Positions 33,935 to 45,500 are shown, counted from the first letter of the stretch. The stretch is 64,000 nucleotides of DNA from Planobispora longispora (GCF_016863135.1 NZ_BOOH01000021.1:339639-403638); one strand, 5' to 3'. Made by a program: numbers and translations. The notes: a model not told the origin generated them from the letters alone.

Positions 33935-35434
33935 TCAGTACATCAGCGTCGGCTGGAGCATGACGGCCGTGGCGTCGCCGTTCCCGCTGCCGCCGGCCGG
34001 CGTGGACGGGGCGGGGGAGACCTGCTCGGGACCCGCCTTCACGTACCGGACGAGCAGGACGGCCTCGGCCACCGCGAGCAGGCCGTACAGGAGGGTGAAG
34101 ACCGCCAGTGAGACGGCCACCTCGGTCAGGCTGACGCCGGGCGAGACGCTCGCCGCGGTGAGCAGCTCGCCCTGGACGGTCCACGGCTGGCGGCCGATCT
34201 CGCTGAGCAGCCAGCCCGCGATCATCGCGAGGACCGGCAGCGGCAGCGCCAGCAGGCAGGCGCGGGCGAACCAGGACGGGATCTCGCGCGGCACCCTGAC
34301 GGTGCGGCGGCGCCCGCGGACCGGTCCGTGGGGGGCGGGGTGCTCGCGCGAGGCCGCGGGGGTACGGCGCCGCCGGGTCAGCCAGAGGCCGAGGACCGAC
34401 AGCCCCACCGTGGCCATCCCGAAGGTGATCATCACTCGGAAGGAGGCGTAGACCACCGGCACGTTGGGCCGGTAGTCCCCGGGGCCGAACTTCTTCGCGA
34501 ACTCGGCCTGCAGGTCCTCGGCGCCCCGGACGACCGCGTCCGGGGCGTTGGTGGCCAGGAAGCTGAGCAGCATCGGTATCTCGACCCCGGGCACCGGGGA
34601 GAAGGCGGCGCCCGCCGTGTCGCGCTCCAGCCCCTCGGCGGCGGCCAGCTTCATGGGCTGCTGCTCGTACAGGAGTTTGCCCGACAGGTCTCCGGTGCCG
34701 GCGGAGACCGCCCCCGCGATCGCCGTCATGACCAGGGCGGCCCGCATCGGCGTGCGCCAGATGCTTCCCGCGCCCCGTCGCATCGGGACGGTCCGGTCGG
34801 GGTCGGTCCGGCGCTCCTTCAGGATGTTGTAGCCGCAGACCGCGAGCACGAACCCGCCGGCGATGATGAAGGCCCCCGCCACCACGTGGGGCACCTGGGC
34901 GAGCGCGGTGGAGTTGGTCAGCACGGCCCACAGGTCGGTCATCCGGGCCTTACCGTCGACCACCTCGTAGCCGACCGGGTGCTTCATCCAGGCGTTGGCG
35001 GCCAGGATGAAGTAGGCCGACAGGTTGGAGCCGATGACCGCGGCCCAGATCGTGGCCAGGTGCACCCGCTTGGGCAGCTTGTCCCAGCCGAAGATCCACA
35101 GCCCGAGGAAGGTCGATTCCAGGAAGAACGCGAGCAGCGCCTCGAGTGCCAGCGGGGCGCCGAAGACGTCGCCGACGAAGATCGAGTACTCGCTCCAGTT
35201 CATCCCGAACTGGAATTCCTGCACGATGCCGGTGACCACGCCCATCGCGAAGTTGATCAGGAAGAGCTTCCCGAAGAACTTCGTCAACCTCAGGTACTGC
35301 TCCTTGCCCGTGCGGTGCCAGGCGGTCTGCAGGCCGGCCACGAAGACGCCGAGCCCGATCGTCAGAGGTACGAACAGAAAGTGGTACACGGTGGTGACCC
35401 CGAACTGCCACCGCGCCAGGTCAAGCGCCTCCAT
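33935..35434 (-). CDS. cydA: Cytochrome bd ubiquinol oxidase subunit I
   Basis: A 499-residue subunit carrying hemes b558, b595 and d. The heme-ligating His lies in WQFGVTTVYHFLFVP, the proton-path glutamates in LALEALLAFFLESTF, and the quinol loop motif GRQPW in LSEIGRQPWTVQ. The Q-loop is of the short type. The C-terminal 20 residues are Ser/Gly/Thr rich. ATG at 35434 has GGGGAG at good spacing. First gene of cydAB; three palindromes precede it. Confidence 0.96.
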   Translation of the reverse strand: MEALDLARWQFGVTTVYHFLFVPLTIGLGVFVAGLQTAWHRTGKEQYLRLTKFFGKLFLINFAMGVVTGIVQEFQFGMNWSEYSIFVGDVFGAPLALEALLAFFLESTFLGLWIFGWDKLPKRVHLATIWAAVIGSNLSAYFILAANAWMKHPVGYEVVDGKARMTDLWAVLTNSTALAQVPHVVAGAFIIAGGFVLAVCGYNILKERRTDPDRTVPMRRGAGSIWRTPMRAALVMTAIAGAVSAGTGDLSGKLLYEQQPMKLAAAEGLERDTAGAAFSPVPGVEIPMLLSFLATNAPDAVVRGAEDLQAEFAKKFGPGDYRPNVPVVYASFRVMITFGMATVGLSVLGLWLTRRRRTPAASREHPAPHGPVRGRRRTVRVPREIPSWFARACLLALPLPVLAMIAGWLLSEIGRQPWTVQGELLTAASVSPGVSLTEVAVSLAVFTLLYGLLAVAEAVLLVRYVKAGPEQVSPAPSTPAGGSGNGDATAVMLQPTLMY

Positions 35435-35458
35435 GATGCTCCCCGTGGATCCGAAGCT

Positions 35459-35501
35459 CTACAAGCCGTAGTTCTACTTCTAGTAGTACTACGAGTTGTA
35501 G
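35459..35501. promoter_or_regulatory. Three evenly spaced CTAC-N5-GTAG operators upstream of cydA
   Basis: Boxes at 35459-35471, 35474-35486 and 35489-35501 each read CTAC, five bases, GTAG, with starts exactly 15 bases apart. The outer boxes also pair with each other, giving a larger inverted repeat. CTAC/GTAG half-sites resemble those of BlaI/MecI/CopY-type winged-helix repressors, and M. tuberculosis BlaI is known to control respiratory genes. No such regulator is encoded in this window. Confidence 0.7.
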
Positions 35502-35965
35502 AGCATTGGCAGGGGTGGGCGCCGCGAGCTGCTGCGATCTTCGTCACACGGTCCGGTCGGAGACCGCACTTCTCCGCCGGGCCAGATCGTCCCTCTGGCT
35601 CGCGGCGCCCGTTCTCCCCTTGCGATGGCGGGGATTCCTCCCCGCACGACCCGGCCCGACAGAGCTGGCGGCTCGGTCTCGCGCCGGGTGGCTTCCGGGG
35701 CCGCCAGGCCCCCGGAAGCGATGACCCAATCCTGCGGCAGGCGGTGGGCGGGGCGCGTCCGCCGCTCGGGTGATTCCGGGGTACGCCGGGCGACGGACAC
35801 GATCAAGGGTGTGCTCCGTCTGCCTGCAAGCGCCGTGACGGAGGCGTGCAAGCGCGAATAAAGCCGGGATAAGGAGGGCTGAAAGCGGCCCCCGTTATCA
35901 ATGACTCACAAGCCCAGGGGGGAGCCGGCAGGGAGCCGGTCCGAGGAGGGCTGAAGGAGATCACG
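35502..35965. other. Intergenic region between cydA and the secreted protein gene
   Basis: About 460 bases. No gene is supported. An 11-base GGAGGGCTGAA occurs twice (near 35876 and 35945), the second copy lying just before the ribosome site of the secreted protein gene. The AT-richer GTTATCAATGA near 35895 may belong to that gene's promoter. Confidence 0.4.
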
Positions 35966-36484
35966 ATGAAGCGACTGACCACGGGTCTGCTGGCCGCCAC
36001 CGCTACCGCCGCCGCCCTCACGCTGGCGGTCCCGGCCGCCGCCCAGGCCGCCACGACCCCGGTCACCGCGTCCACGGGGAGCACGTCGTCCGGCTACGAC
36101 TACGACGACTACTGGGGGCCGGTCTTCTCGAGCAACCACAAGGCCAAGGCCAAGGGCTGGATCGGCGTCGAGTGGAACCACCACCAGACCTCCAACGAGG
36201 TGCACGTCCGCGGCAAGCTCTACGACCTCGACTACCGCACCTACAGCCAGGGCGGCAAGTGCGCCTACGTCAAGATCCAGGCGCGCCACTTCGAGGACCA
36301 CCACGGCTACTGGTTCAAGAGCAAGAACTACAAGTACTGCGGCGCGGGCGACTACAAGAAGTTCCACCTCTACGGCGAGGACATCGCCGACGTCCGCGTG
36401 AAGGTCTGCCAGATCGGCCTGCACAGCAGCTACCCGACCCGCTGCGGCGACTGGGAGTACATCTACAGCACCGAGAGCGAGTGA
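35966..36484 (+). CDS. Secreted small protein, function unknown
   Basis: A 172-residue exported protein. A signal peptide (residues 1-29, ending AAAQA) is followed by a mature part of about 140 residues rich in Tyr, His, Lys and Asp, with four cysteines that could form two disulfides (GGKCAYVK, YKYCGAG, VKVCQIG, TRCGDW). The sequence reads like a compact beta-sandwich with alternating polar residues. No family is recognised. GAAGGAG precedes the ATG and a strong terminator follows, so it is a single-gene unit. Confidence 0.8.
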   Translation: MKRLTTGLLAATATAAALTLAVPAAAQAATTPVTASTGSTSSGYDYDDYWGPVFSSNHKAKAKGWIGVEWNHHQTSNEVHVRGKLYDLDYRTYSQGGKCAYVKIQARHFEDHHGYWFKSKNYKYCGAGDYKKFHLYGEDIADVRVKVCQIGLHSSYPTRCGDWEYIYSTESE

Positions 36485-36498
36485 TCGCATAGCTCCAC

Positions 36499-36535
36499 GG
36501 CGGCCCGTCCCCTCCCGGGGCGGGCCGCCGCTTTT
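36499..36535 (+). terminator. Rho-independent terminator
   Basis: GGCGGCCCG at the left and CGGGCCGCC at the right form a long GC stem, followed by GCTTTTT. It ends transcription of the secreted protein gene. Confidence 0.85.
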
Positions 36536-36620
36536 TCGGGCGCCGCCCCTGTACGGCGCCGCCGCACTCGCACGGCGCCGTCACCCCGCACGATCCCGGT
36601 ACGCCCGCGGGACCCGTGGG

Positions 36621-37487
36621 TCAGCGGGTGACGCCGGCGGCCCTGAGGTAGGCGTCGAGGTTGCCGATCTCGAAGCCGCGACGCCTGATCTTGCCGACCA
36701 GGACGCGGAAGTCCCGTGACAGGTTCGGGCGGAAGTGCAGGAGCAGCACGTCGCCGGGGCGGAGCTTCTTGTCCGGGACCTGGTAGGCGATCTTCCCGCC
36801 GGGCTGGACGGTCGCGGTCCACAGCAGCAGGGCTTTGATGCCGCAGGCCTTGGCCGCGCGCCGGGTCGGCGTGTTGTGGTTGCCGAACGGCGGGCGCAGC
36901 AGCCACGGCGTGGTCCCGACCTGCCTGCGGATCAGCCGGGAGGCGCCGCAGATCTCGGCCCGCTGTCCCTCGTAGCCGAGCGTGTGCAGGTCGGGATGGG
37001 TCAGCGTGTGGTTCTCGACCGTGGCGCCCGCCTCGCGCAGTTCCCGGACGTAGTCCCACTCGCCCGCGCCCAGGTACTTCCCGCCCTGCGCGGTCGGATC
37101 GGCCGCGCCGCGCGCCTCGACGGCGTCGCGGGTGACGAAGGCGGCGATGGGGATCCGATCGTCGCGGACCTGCCGTACGAAGCCCGGATCCTGCTCCCAG
37201 CCGTCGTCGATGGTGAGGAAGACCACTTTCCGCTTCGTCGGGATGGAGCTGATCACCGGGGGCAGCCCGTCCGCGGGGCGGGGAACACGTCCCACCTCAC
37301 CCGGCCCGGGCAGCGCGCCCGGCGGGCCCTGGGCCCTCATCGGCGAGGAGGTGGGGCGGGCGTCCGTACCGGTGGCCTGCGGGGACGACTGGGCGGCGCC
37401 GGGATGTCCCTCGGCTCCGCATCCTGCCGCGAGCAGGGCGGCCAGCGCACTCGCAAGTCCGACTTTCCATGATTTATCCCCCGACAT
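36621..37487 (-). CDS. Polysaccharide deacetylase family lipoprotein
   Basis: A 288-residue NodB-type carbohydrate esterase 4 protein. The N-terminus has a lipobox LLAAGC, so it is probably a lipid-anchored external protein. The catalytic motifs are FLTIDDGW (TFDDG equivalent with both Asp), NHTLTHPDL (metal-binding HxxxHP), RPPFGNHN and VLLLHF. Deacetylation of cell-wall sugars or chitin-type oligomers is the family role; the substrate here is unknown. A 50-residue Pro/Ser spacer precedes the domain. ATG start at 37487. Confidence 0.87.
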   Translation of the reverse strand: MSGDKSWKVGLASALAALLAAGCGAEGHPGAAQSSPQATGTDARPTSSPMRAQGPPGALPGPGEVGRVPRPADGLPPVISSIPTKRKVVFLTIDDGWEQDPGFVRQVRDDRIPIAAFVTRDAVEARGAADPTAQGGKYLGAGEWDYVRELREAGATVENHTLTHPDLHTLGYEGQRAEICGASRLIRRQVGTTPWLLRPPFGNHNTPTRRAAKACGIKALLLWTATVQPGGKIAYQVPDKKLRPGDVLLLHFRPNLSRDFRVLVGKIRRRGFEIGNLDAYLRAAGVTR

Positions 37488-37601
37488 GGTCGATCATCCT
37501 GCCAGGGACGCGGCCTCCTGCGGAACGCGAACGCCCAACGCGAACGCCCTCGGAGGGCCCGGGCCGCCGTGCCGGGCCACCGGGCCGGACCCGGCCGCCG
37601 G

Positions 37602-38921
37602 CTACGGGGTCACGGCGGGACTGGTCCAGCGGCCGGCGGTGGGCGGGTCCAGCCGCTCGGCCGCGGCGTCCAGCCGCCGCATCAGCATGCGGATGATCGC
37701 GCGCACCAGGTCGGGCTCGTGGCTCACGACGAAATCCAGCCCGCCGTCCGGGCCCGGCCGCACGCACAGTGCGGCCGAGGTGTGCGGGCCGACCACGGCC
37801 AGGACCGTCTCGCGGGTGGCCGGCCCCTCGGCGGGCGCCACCGCTGTCCGCAGCGGACGCGCGTCGGCGGCGATCGGCGCGGGGCCGACGACGCCGACGA
37901 AGGCCGCCCGGCCGGCCAGCGACGCGAGGCGGGGCAGCCAGGCCCGGCCGACCGCCGCGTCCGGATACGCGCCGAGCACCACCGCGTACGGGCCGGCGTC
38001 CGCGGCCAGCGACAGCAGGTAGCCGGTGAGGCCGTCGATCATCGGCTGATCCCCGGCCCGGCTGTGGTGCCGCACCGCGGCCATGCTGAACGGGGTCCCG
38101 TCCGGCATGTGCAGGTCCGGCCGGGGCGGGCGGAGCCGGGCGTGCGGGTCCGTCGGGCGGCCGGCGAGCGCGCCGAGCGGGCCGGGCCGCCCGAACAGCC
38201 AGCCCTGTCCCCACCGGGCGCCGAGCGCCCGCGCGGTCGCCGCGTCGGCTTCGGTCTCGATGCCCTCGGCGAGCACCATCGCCCCGGCGCGCTCGGCGTG
38301 GGCGGTGACGGTCGCGGCGGTCGCGATGGTGGCCGGCGCGTGCGGGTCGCGCAGCAGGTGCATGTCCAGCTTGATCACCTCCGGCTCGATGAGCGGCAGG
38401 AAGGCCAGCGACAGCGGGTCGGCGCCGACGTCGTCCAGGGCGAGCGCTCCGTCGGTCTGCTGCACGCCGGCGGCGATGTTCAGCAGCGCGGCCGGGTGGT
38501 CGGCCAGGGCGCGTTCGGTGAACTCCAGCACGGCCCGGTACGGTCGCTCGGAGTGCACCACGGCCAGCAGCTCGGGGGTGTACGGGTGGTTCAGCGCGGC
38601 CGGTTCGGCGTTGAGGAAGACCAGCGGCGGCACCCCCTCGGCGGCGTCCCGGGCGATCTCCATGGCCCGGGCGACGCAGAGCTGGTCCAGCAGCGGCATC
38701 ATCCCGGCGCGGACGGCCGCCGCGAACAACGCGTCCGGGAACTCCAGCGGCGAGCCGGCCGGGCCGCGCGCCAGCGCCTCGACGGCGACGATGTTCTCCG
38801 TGGCGAGGTCGACGATCGGCTGGTACAGCGGGAAGACCGCGCGCCGCGCGAGCACCCGCGGGATGAGCGCGGCCGGGTCCTCACGCTTGTCCCATCCGGC
38901 CGTCCAGTCCTCTGCCGCCAT
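37602..38921 (-). CDS. EAL-domain protein, probable c-di-GMP phosphodiesterase
   Basis: A protein of about 439 residues. The EAL domain (about 25-260) keeps its key residues: EALARGP, LNAEP, EFTER, DDVGAD, KLD, AEGIET and GQGWLFGRP, so it should hydrolyse cyclic di-GMP. The remaining 180 residues look like a DICT-type sensory domain (VVLGAYPDAAVGRAWLPRLA). There is no GGDEF part. The start is unsure: ATG 38921 and ATG 38966 are both in frame, neither with a good ribosome site. It is divergent from the siderophore-interacting protein gene. Confidence 0.82.
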   Translation of the reverse strand: MAAEDWTAGWDKREDPAALIPRVLARRAVFPLYQPIVDLATENIVAVEALARGPAGSPLEFPDALFAAAVRAGMMPLLDQLCVARAMEIARDAAEGVPPLVFLNAEPAALNHPYTPELLAVVHSERPYRAVLEFTERALADHPAALLNIAAGVQQTDGALALDDVGADPLSLAFLPLIEPEVIKLDMHLLRDPHAPATIATAATVTAHAERAGAMVLAEGIETEADAATARALGARWGQGWLFGRPGPLGALAGRPTDPHARLRPPRPDLHMPDGTPFSMAAVRHHSRAGDQPMIDGLTGYLLSLAADAGPYAVVLGAYPDAAVGRAWLPRLASLAGRAAFVGVVGPAPIAADARPLRTAVAPAEGPATRETVLAVVGPHTSAALCVRPGPDGGLDFVVSHEPDLVRAIIRMLMRRLDAAAERLDPPTAGRWTSPAVTP

Positions 38922-39021
38922 GCCACCCAATCCATCGCACGAGGTCTGATCTTGACGAACACCCATCGACACCGTGCGGCCCGACCTTAAGGATTCGCCC
39001 GGGCGGGCGGAGGGGTTCCGG

Positions 39022-39067
39022 TTGACACACGGCCGGAAAAAGGGAAGCTTAGGCAAGGCTTACCTAA
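39022..39067 (+). promoter_or_regulatory. Promoter with DtxR/IdeR-type iron box
   Basis: TTAGGCAAGGCTTACCTAA at 39049-39067 is close to the 19-base consensus of DtxR/IdeR/DmdR repressors and is almost a perfect palindrome. TTGACA at 39022-39027 is a good -35 element, placing the -10 region inside the iron box. Iron-loaded repressor would block transcription of the next gene. Confidence 0.85.
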
Positions 39068-39093
39068 GTTACTGTGAAGGATGAACTCCGATC

Positions 39094-39903
39094 ATGCATG
39101 ACACCCGTGTCGTCCGGTACGACCTCAAGCCCCGCCTGCTGGAGGTACGGCGTGCGGAGTGGATCACTCCCACGACCGTGCGCGTGACCCTCGCCGGTGA
39201 CGACCTGGCGGGTTTCCGGGAACAGGCGCCCCAGGACCACGTGAAGCTGTTCTTCCCGGTGGACGGGACCGAACCGCCGGTCATGCCGGCCGTCGGCCCC
39301 GGCGGCTGGGAGTTCCCGCCCGGCGCCCCCGACCCGGTCTTCCGTGACTACACCGTCCGGAGTCACCGTCCCGGGGCGGGCGAGCTCGACATCGACATGG
39401 TGGTCCACGGTCACGGCCCCGCCTCCGCCTGGGCGGCGCAGGCCGCGCCGGGGCAGCGGATCGGCGTGCTCGGGCCGCGGGGCTCCGTCGTGGTCCCCTT
39501 CGACTTCGACTGGTACCTCCTGGGCGCCGACGAGACCGCCCTGCCCGCCCTGGCCCGCTGGCTGGAGGCGCTGCCCGCGGGTGCGCGGGTCATCGCCTTC
39601 GCCGAGGTCGCCGACGCCCGGGAGGAGCAGCACATCGAGACCGCCGCCGACGTCACCCTGACCTGGCTGCACCGCGACGGCGTCGCGCCGGGCGCCTCCG
39701 ACGCGCTGGAGAGGGCCGTACGAGAGCTGGAGCTCCCGCCGGGCGACGGGTTCGTCTGGATCGCCGGTGAGGCCGGCGCCCTCAAGCCGATCCGCCGCCA
39801 CCTGCGCGCGGCCGGGCACCCCAAGGAGTGGACGGACATCGACGGCTACTGGAAGCGCGGCACCGCCAACCTCGACCACCACCGCGACCAGGACGAGGAC
39901 TGA
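39094..39903 (+). CDS. Siderophore-interacting protein (ferric-siderophore reductase)
   Basis: A 269-residue SIP-family flavoprotein that releases iron from imported siderophores by reduction. The FAD-binding barrel has FRDYTVRSH (RxYTxR motif), the NAD(P)H domain has WYLLGADETALPALARWLE, and the end carries WIAGEAGALKPIRRHL and YWKRGTAN, all family hallmarks. Expression should rise in iron shortage because of the iron box upstream. No siderophore uptake or synthesis genes are adjacent. Confidence 0.93.
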   Translation: MHDTRVVRYDLKPRLLEVRRAEWITPTTVRVTLAGDDLAGFREQAPQDHVKLFFPVDGTEPPVMPAVGPGGWEFPPGAPDPVFRDYTVRSHRPGAGELDIDMVVHGHGPASAWAAQAAPGQRIGVLGPRGSVVVPFDFDWYLLGADETALPALARWLEALPAGARVIAFAEVADAREEQHIETAADVTLTWLHRDGVAPGASDALERAVRELELPPGDGFVWIAGEAGALKPIRRHLRAAGHPKEWTDIDGYWKRGTANLDHHRDQDED

Positions 39904-40007
39904 CCGCCGCCCCGTCCCGCGATCACCCCTCGTCCTGATCGCGGGGCGGCGCCGGCCCGGTCGCGGGATGAGGACCGCCCCCGGACCGGTCGCGGCGGCG
40001 GCGCGCC

Positions 40008-40013
40008 TATCCT
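40008..40013 (+). promoter_or_regulatory. -10 box of a leaderless promoter
   Basis: TATCCT ends exactly six bases before the ATG at 40020, so the transcript of the DUF2071 gene should begin at its start codon. Confidence 0.55.
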
Positions 40014-40019
40014 CTGCGC

Positions 40020-40805
40020 ATGACGTTCAGCGGGACCCCGAGGCCGCGCCTGCGCTGGCACCATGCCGAGACCGAGCTCGACGACTTCGCGATCGTCAGC
40101 TACCGGGTGTCCGCCGAGGCCCTCGGCCGGCTGCTGCCCGCCGGGTTCGCGCCGATGGAGTTCGCCTTCGACGGCGGGGCGGCGGCCATGGTCTCCGCGG
40201 TCGCCTTCCGCGACCGGGACTTCCACTTCCGCTTCTGCCCGCCGGCGGCGATCAGCTGCGGCCAGATCAACTACCGGGCCTACGTCACCGCGGGCGGCGA
40301 GCCGGGCGTCTGGTTCTTCGGCACGAGCCTGGACCACCCGGTGGTCGCGGTGCCGCGGCTGCTGTGGGGGATGCCGTGGCGGCGCGAACGGATCAGGATC
40401 ACCGCCGACTGGGACGCCGCCCCGGCGCGCTGGCGGCTGGACGGCGACGGGGTGAGCTGCGCGGCCGCCGAGCCGGCCGCGCCGCCCGAGCGCCTGGACG
40501 GCTTCACCGGTGAGAGCCACTGGATGGCCGTGCTCACCCATCCCACCCTCGGCTGGTACCGCCGCCGGGGCGGTGGGGTCGGCACCTACAGCATCTGGCA
40601 CCCGCCGATGCGTCCCCGCCATCTGACCGCCGAGTCGGCCCGGTTCCGCGTCTTCGAGGAGCTCGGCCTGACCACTCCGGAGTCCCGGCCGCACTCGGTC
40701 CTGGCCCAGGAGAGCATCCACTTCGACATCCACACCCCGCCCCGCCGGATGCGGGCGAACGGCGCGCTCCGCCGGGGGAGCGGTCCGCCCTCCGGGGAAG
40801 TCTGA
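40020..40805 (+). CDS. DUF2071 (YqjF-like) protein
   Basis: A 261-residue DUF2071 protein of unknown role, related to acetoacetate decarboxylase folds. Recognisable parts are FAIVSYRVSAEALGRLLPAG, CGQINYRAYVTAG, VWFFGTSLDHP and HFDIHTPPRRM. It is likely cytoplasmic. It stands between the SIP gene and the cox operon with its own leaderless promoter, so no functional link to either is implied. Confidence 0.82.
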   Translation: MTFSGTPRPRLRWHHAETELDDFAIVSYRVSAEALGRLLPAGFAPMEFAFDGGAAAMVSAVAFRDRDFHFRFCPPAAISCGQINYRAYVTAGGEPGVWFFGTSLDHPVVAVPRLLWGMPWRRERIRITADWDAAPARWRLDGDGVSCAAAEPAAPPERLDGFTGESHWMAVLTHPTLGWYRRRGGGVGTYSIWHPPMRPRHLTAESARFRVFEELGLTTPESRPHSVLAQESIHFDIHTPPRRMRANGALRRGSGPPSGEV

Positions 40806-40806
40806 C

Positions 40807-40820
40807 CAAGCAAATGCTTG
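40807..40820. promoter_or_regulatory. Palindromic operator candidate upstream of the cox operon
   Basis: CAAGCAAATGCTTG is a perfect palindrome with six-base arms, 66 bases before the coxM start. The shape suits a TetR-family or similar dimeric regulator. No regulator gene lies beside the operon. Confidence 0.5.
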
Positions 40821-40886
40821 ATGACGCATTGTCCGATCGCTCCCGCAGGATGAGGATGGGCGAAACCCCTTCCCGGGAGGCGTTCG

Positions 40887-41804
40887 ATGCAAGTTCCCGC
40901 GCGGTTCGAGTACGAAAGGGCGAGCAGCGTGCCGCACGCGCTCGCTCTCCTGGAGAGGTACGGCCCGGAGTCCCGGGTGATCGCCGGGGGGCACAGCCTC
41001 ATTCCGATGATGAAGCTCAGGCTGGCCCGGCCGGACGTGTTGATCGACATCAACGGCCTGGAGGAGCTGTCCTTCCTCGGAGTCGAGGACGACGTTCTGG
41101 TCATCGGCGCGCTGGTACGGCACGCGCAGTTCCTCGCCGACCCCGCGGTCGGACGATATTTCCCGATATTTCATGATGCAGAGCGCGTGATCGCCGACCC
41201 GGTGGTCCGCAACCGGGGCACGGTCGGCGGCTCGCTCTGCCAGGCCGACCCCTCGGAGGACCTGTCGGCCGCCTTCGCCGCGGTCCGGGCCACGGCGGTG
41301 ATCCAGGGGCCGGGCGGCGTCAGGGAGGTGCCGATCAGGCGGTTCCACCGCGGGCCGTACGAGACGGCGGTGGAACCCGGCGAGCTGCTCGTCCGGCTCC
41401 GCGTGCCGATCCGGCCCGGCGCCGCAAGCGCCTACGAGAAGGTCGAGCGGCGGGCGGGCGACTGGCCGGTCGCCGCCGCCGGAGCGCAGCTCCGCCTCGA
41501 CGGCGGGGTGATCGCCGAGGCCGGGATCGGGCTGACCGCCGTCGGAGCCGAGCACTTCGCCGCGCCGGAGGCGGAGGAATACCTGGCGGGGAAGGCTCCG
41601 GGCGCGGAGGCGTTCGCCGAGGCGGGCCGGATCGCCGCCGCGAACTGCGCCCCGCGGGCCGACCAGCGCGGGCCGGCGGCCTACAAACGGCACCTGGCCG
41701 GAGAGCTCGTCCGCCGCGCCCTGACCAGGGCCGCCGGCCGGGCCGCCGAGGGGACCGCCCAGGGAGCGGGGGACCGTACCGGAGACCGCCGGGGAGAGGG
41801 GTGA
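40887..41804 (+). CDS. coxM: Aerobic carbon monoxide dehydrogenase FAD subunit
   Basis: A 305-residue FAD subunit. FAD motifs are AGGHSLIPMMKLRLA and TVGGSLCQADP, close to the AGGQSLLP/TIGG motifs of known CoxM. It takes electrons from CoxS and passes them to the quinone pool. GGGAGG precedes the ATG at good spacing. Gene order coxM-coxS-coxL is that of form I CO dehydrogenases. A polar Arg/Glu/Gly tail of about 25 residues closes the protein. The stop overlaps the coxS start. Confidence 0.92.
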   Translation: MQVPARFEYERASSVPHALALLERYGPESRVIAGGHSLIPMMKLRLARPDVLIDINGLEELSFLGVEDDVLVIGALVRHAQFLADPAVGRYFPIFHDAERVIADPVVRNRGTVGGSLCQADPSEDLSAAFAAVRATAVIQGPGGVREVPIRRFHRGPYETAVEPGELLVRLRVPIRPGAASAYEKVERRAGDWPVAAAGAQLRLDGGVIAEAGIGLTAVGAEHFAAPEAEEYLAGKAPGAEAFAEAGRIAAANCAPRADQRGPAAYKRHLAGELVRRALTRAAGRAAEGTAQGAGDRTGDRRGEG

Positions 41805-42345
41805 CCGTGCAGATCACCGTGACCGTGAACGGGCAGCCGTACACCGGGGACGTCGAGCCCCGGCTGCTGCTGGTGCACTTCCTCCGCGACGGGCTCGGGC
41901 TCACCGGCACCCACTGGGGCTGCGACACCTCCAACTGCGGCGCGTGCGTGGTCCACGTGGACGGCACGCCGGTCAAGTCGTGCACCGCGCTCGCCGTGAT
42001 GTGCGACGGGCACGAGGTCACCACCGTCGAGGGGCTGGAGCGCGACGGCGACCTCGACGCCGTGCAGAAGGGCTTCGCCGAGTGCCACGGCCTGCAGTGC
42101 GGCTTCTGCACGCCGGGCATGATGCTGACCGCCCGCTGGCTGCTCGACCGCGACCCCGACCCGGACGAGGCCCGGATCCGCGAGGCCGTCTCCGGGCAGC
42201 TGTGCCGGTGCACCGGCTACGAGAACATCGTCCGCGCCGTCCGCTGGGCGGCCCGGCACGAGGCGGCCCGCGCGGGCGCGGGCACGGAGGCGCGCGCGGG
42301 GACGGGTGACGGAGCGGCCGGGGGGACACGCGAAGGGACCGGGCC

Positions 42346-42349
<4 letters not shown>
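41801..42349 (+). CDS. coxS: Aerobic carbon monoxide dehydrogenase 2Fe-2S subunit
   Basis: A 182-residue iron-sulfur subunit. First cluster CDTSNCGACVV plus the Cys of VKSC, second cluster CGFCTPGM and CRCTGYEN; all eight cysteines are present. A C-terminal Ala/Gly/Thr-rich tail of about 25 residues is not part of the fold. GTG 41801 has a GGGGAGAGGG ribosome site and overlaps the coxM stop; GTG 41807 is also in frame. The stop overlaps coxL by four bases. Confidence 0.94.
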
Positions 42350-44789
<2,440 letters not shown>

Positions 44790-44793
<4 letters not shown>

Positions 44794-45500
44794 GTGAGTT
44801 CCTGGGCATGCCGGAACGGCGGCCCCGCGCCGGGCGGGAGCCGTACGTCATGGCGACGGTCGTGCGGGCCGGGCGCCCCACCAGCGCCAAGCCGGGAGAC
44901 CGGGCGCTGGTGCGCGCGGACGGCACCATCGAGGGGTTCGTCGGCGGGCACTGCGCCACTTCGGCCGTGCGCGCCCAGAGCCTGCGGCTGCTGCGGAGCG
45001 GGGACTCGACGCTGCTGCGGATCACGCCGGCGGCGGCGGAGCCGTACGAGGAGGAGGGGCTGGTCGCGGTGGGCCAGCCCTGCCTGTCCGGCGGGACGCT
45101 GGAGATCTTCCTGGAGGCGGTGCTCCCGCCTGCGCTGGTCCGGGTGCACGGGGAGGGGCCGATCGCGCTGGCGCTGCGGCGGGTCGGCGCGGCCCTGGGC
45201 TACCAGGTCGAGCCGGCCGCCGGCCCGCCGGCCCCGGACACCGCCGCCGTGGTGGTGGCCTCGCACGGGGTCGGCGAGGCGCCGGTGCTGACGGCGGCCC
45301 TGCGCGCGGGCGTGCCGTACGTCGGGCTGGTGGCCAGCCGCCGCCGTGCCGCGGCCGTGCTCGCCGGGGTCGAGGGCGGCGAGCGGGTGCACGCCCCGGC
45401 CGGGCTCGATCTGGGCTCCCGGACGCCGGGCGAGATCGCCCTGTCGATCTACGCCCAGATCGTCGCGGAGCGCCGCGTGACCGGGCGCCCGCAGGGCTGA
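44790..45500 (+). CDS. XdhC/CoxI family maturation factor
   Basis: A 236-residue XdhC/CoxI protein thought to bind the molybdenum cofactor and insert the sulfur (or copper-sulfur) ligand into the CO dehydrogenase. The N-terminal domain has ATVVRAGRPTSAKPGDRALV and GFVGGHCA; the later Rossmann part has AVVVASHGVGEAPVL and YVGLVASRRR. Its ATG overlaps the coxL stop, which supports a dedicated role for this enzyme. No coxD or coxE genes follow in the window. Confidence 0.88.
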
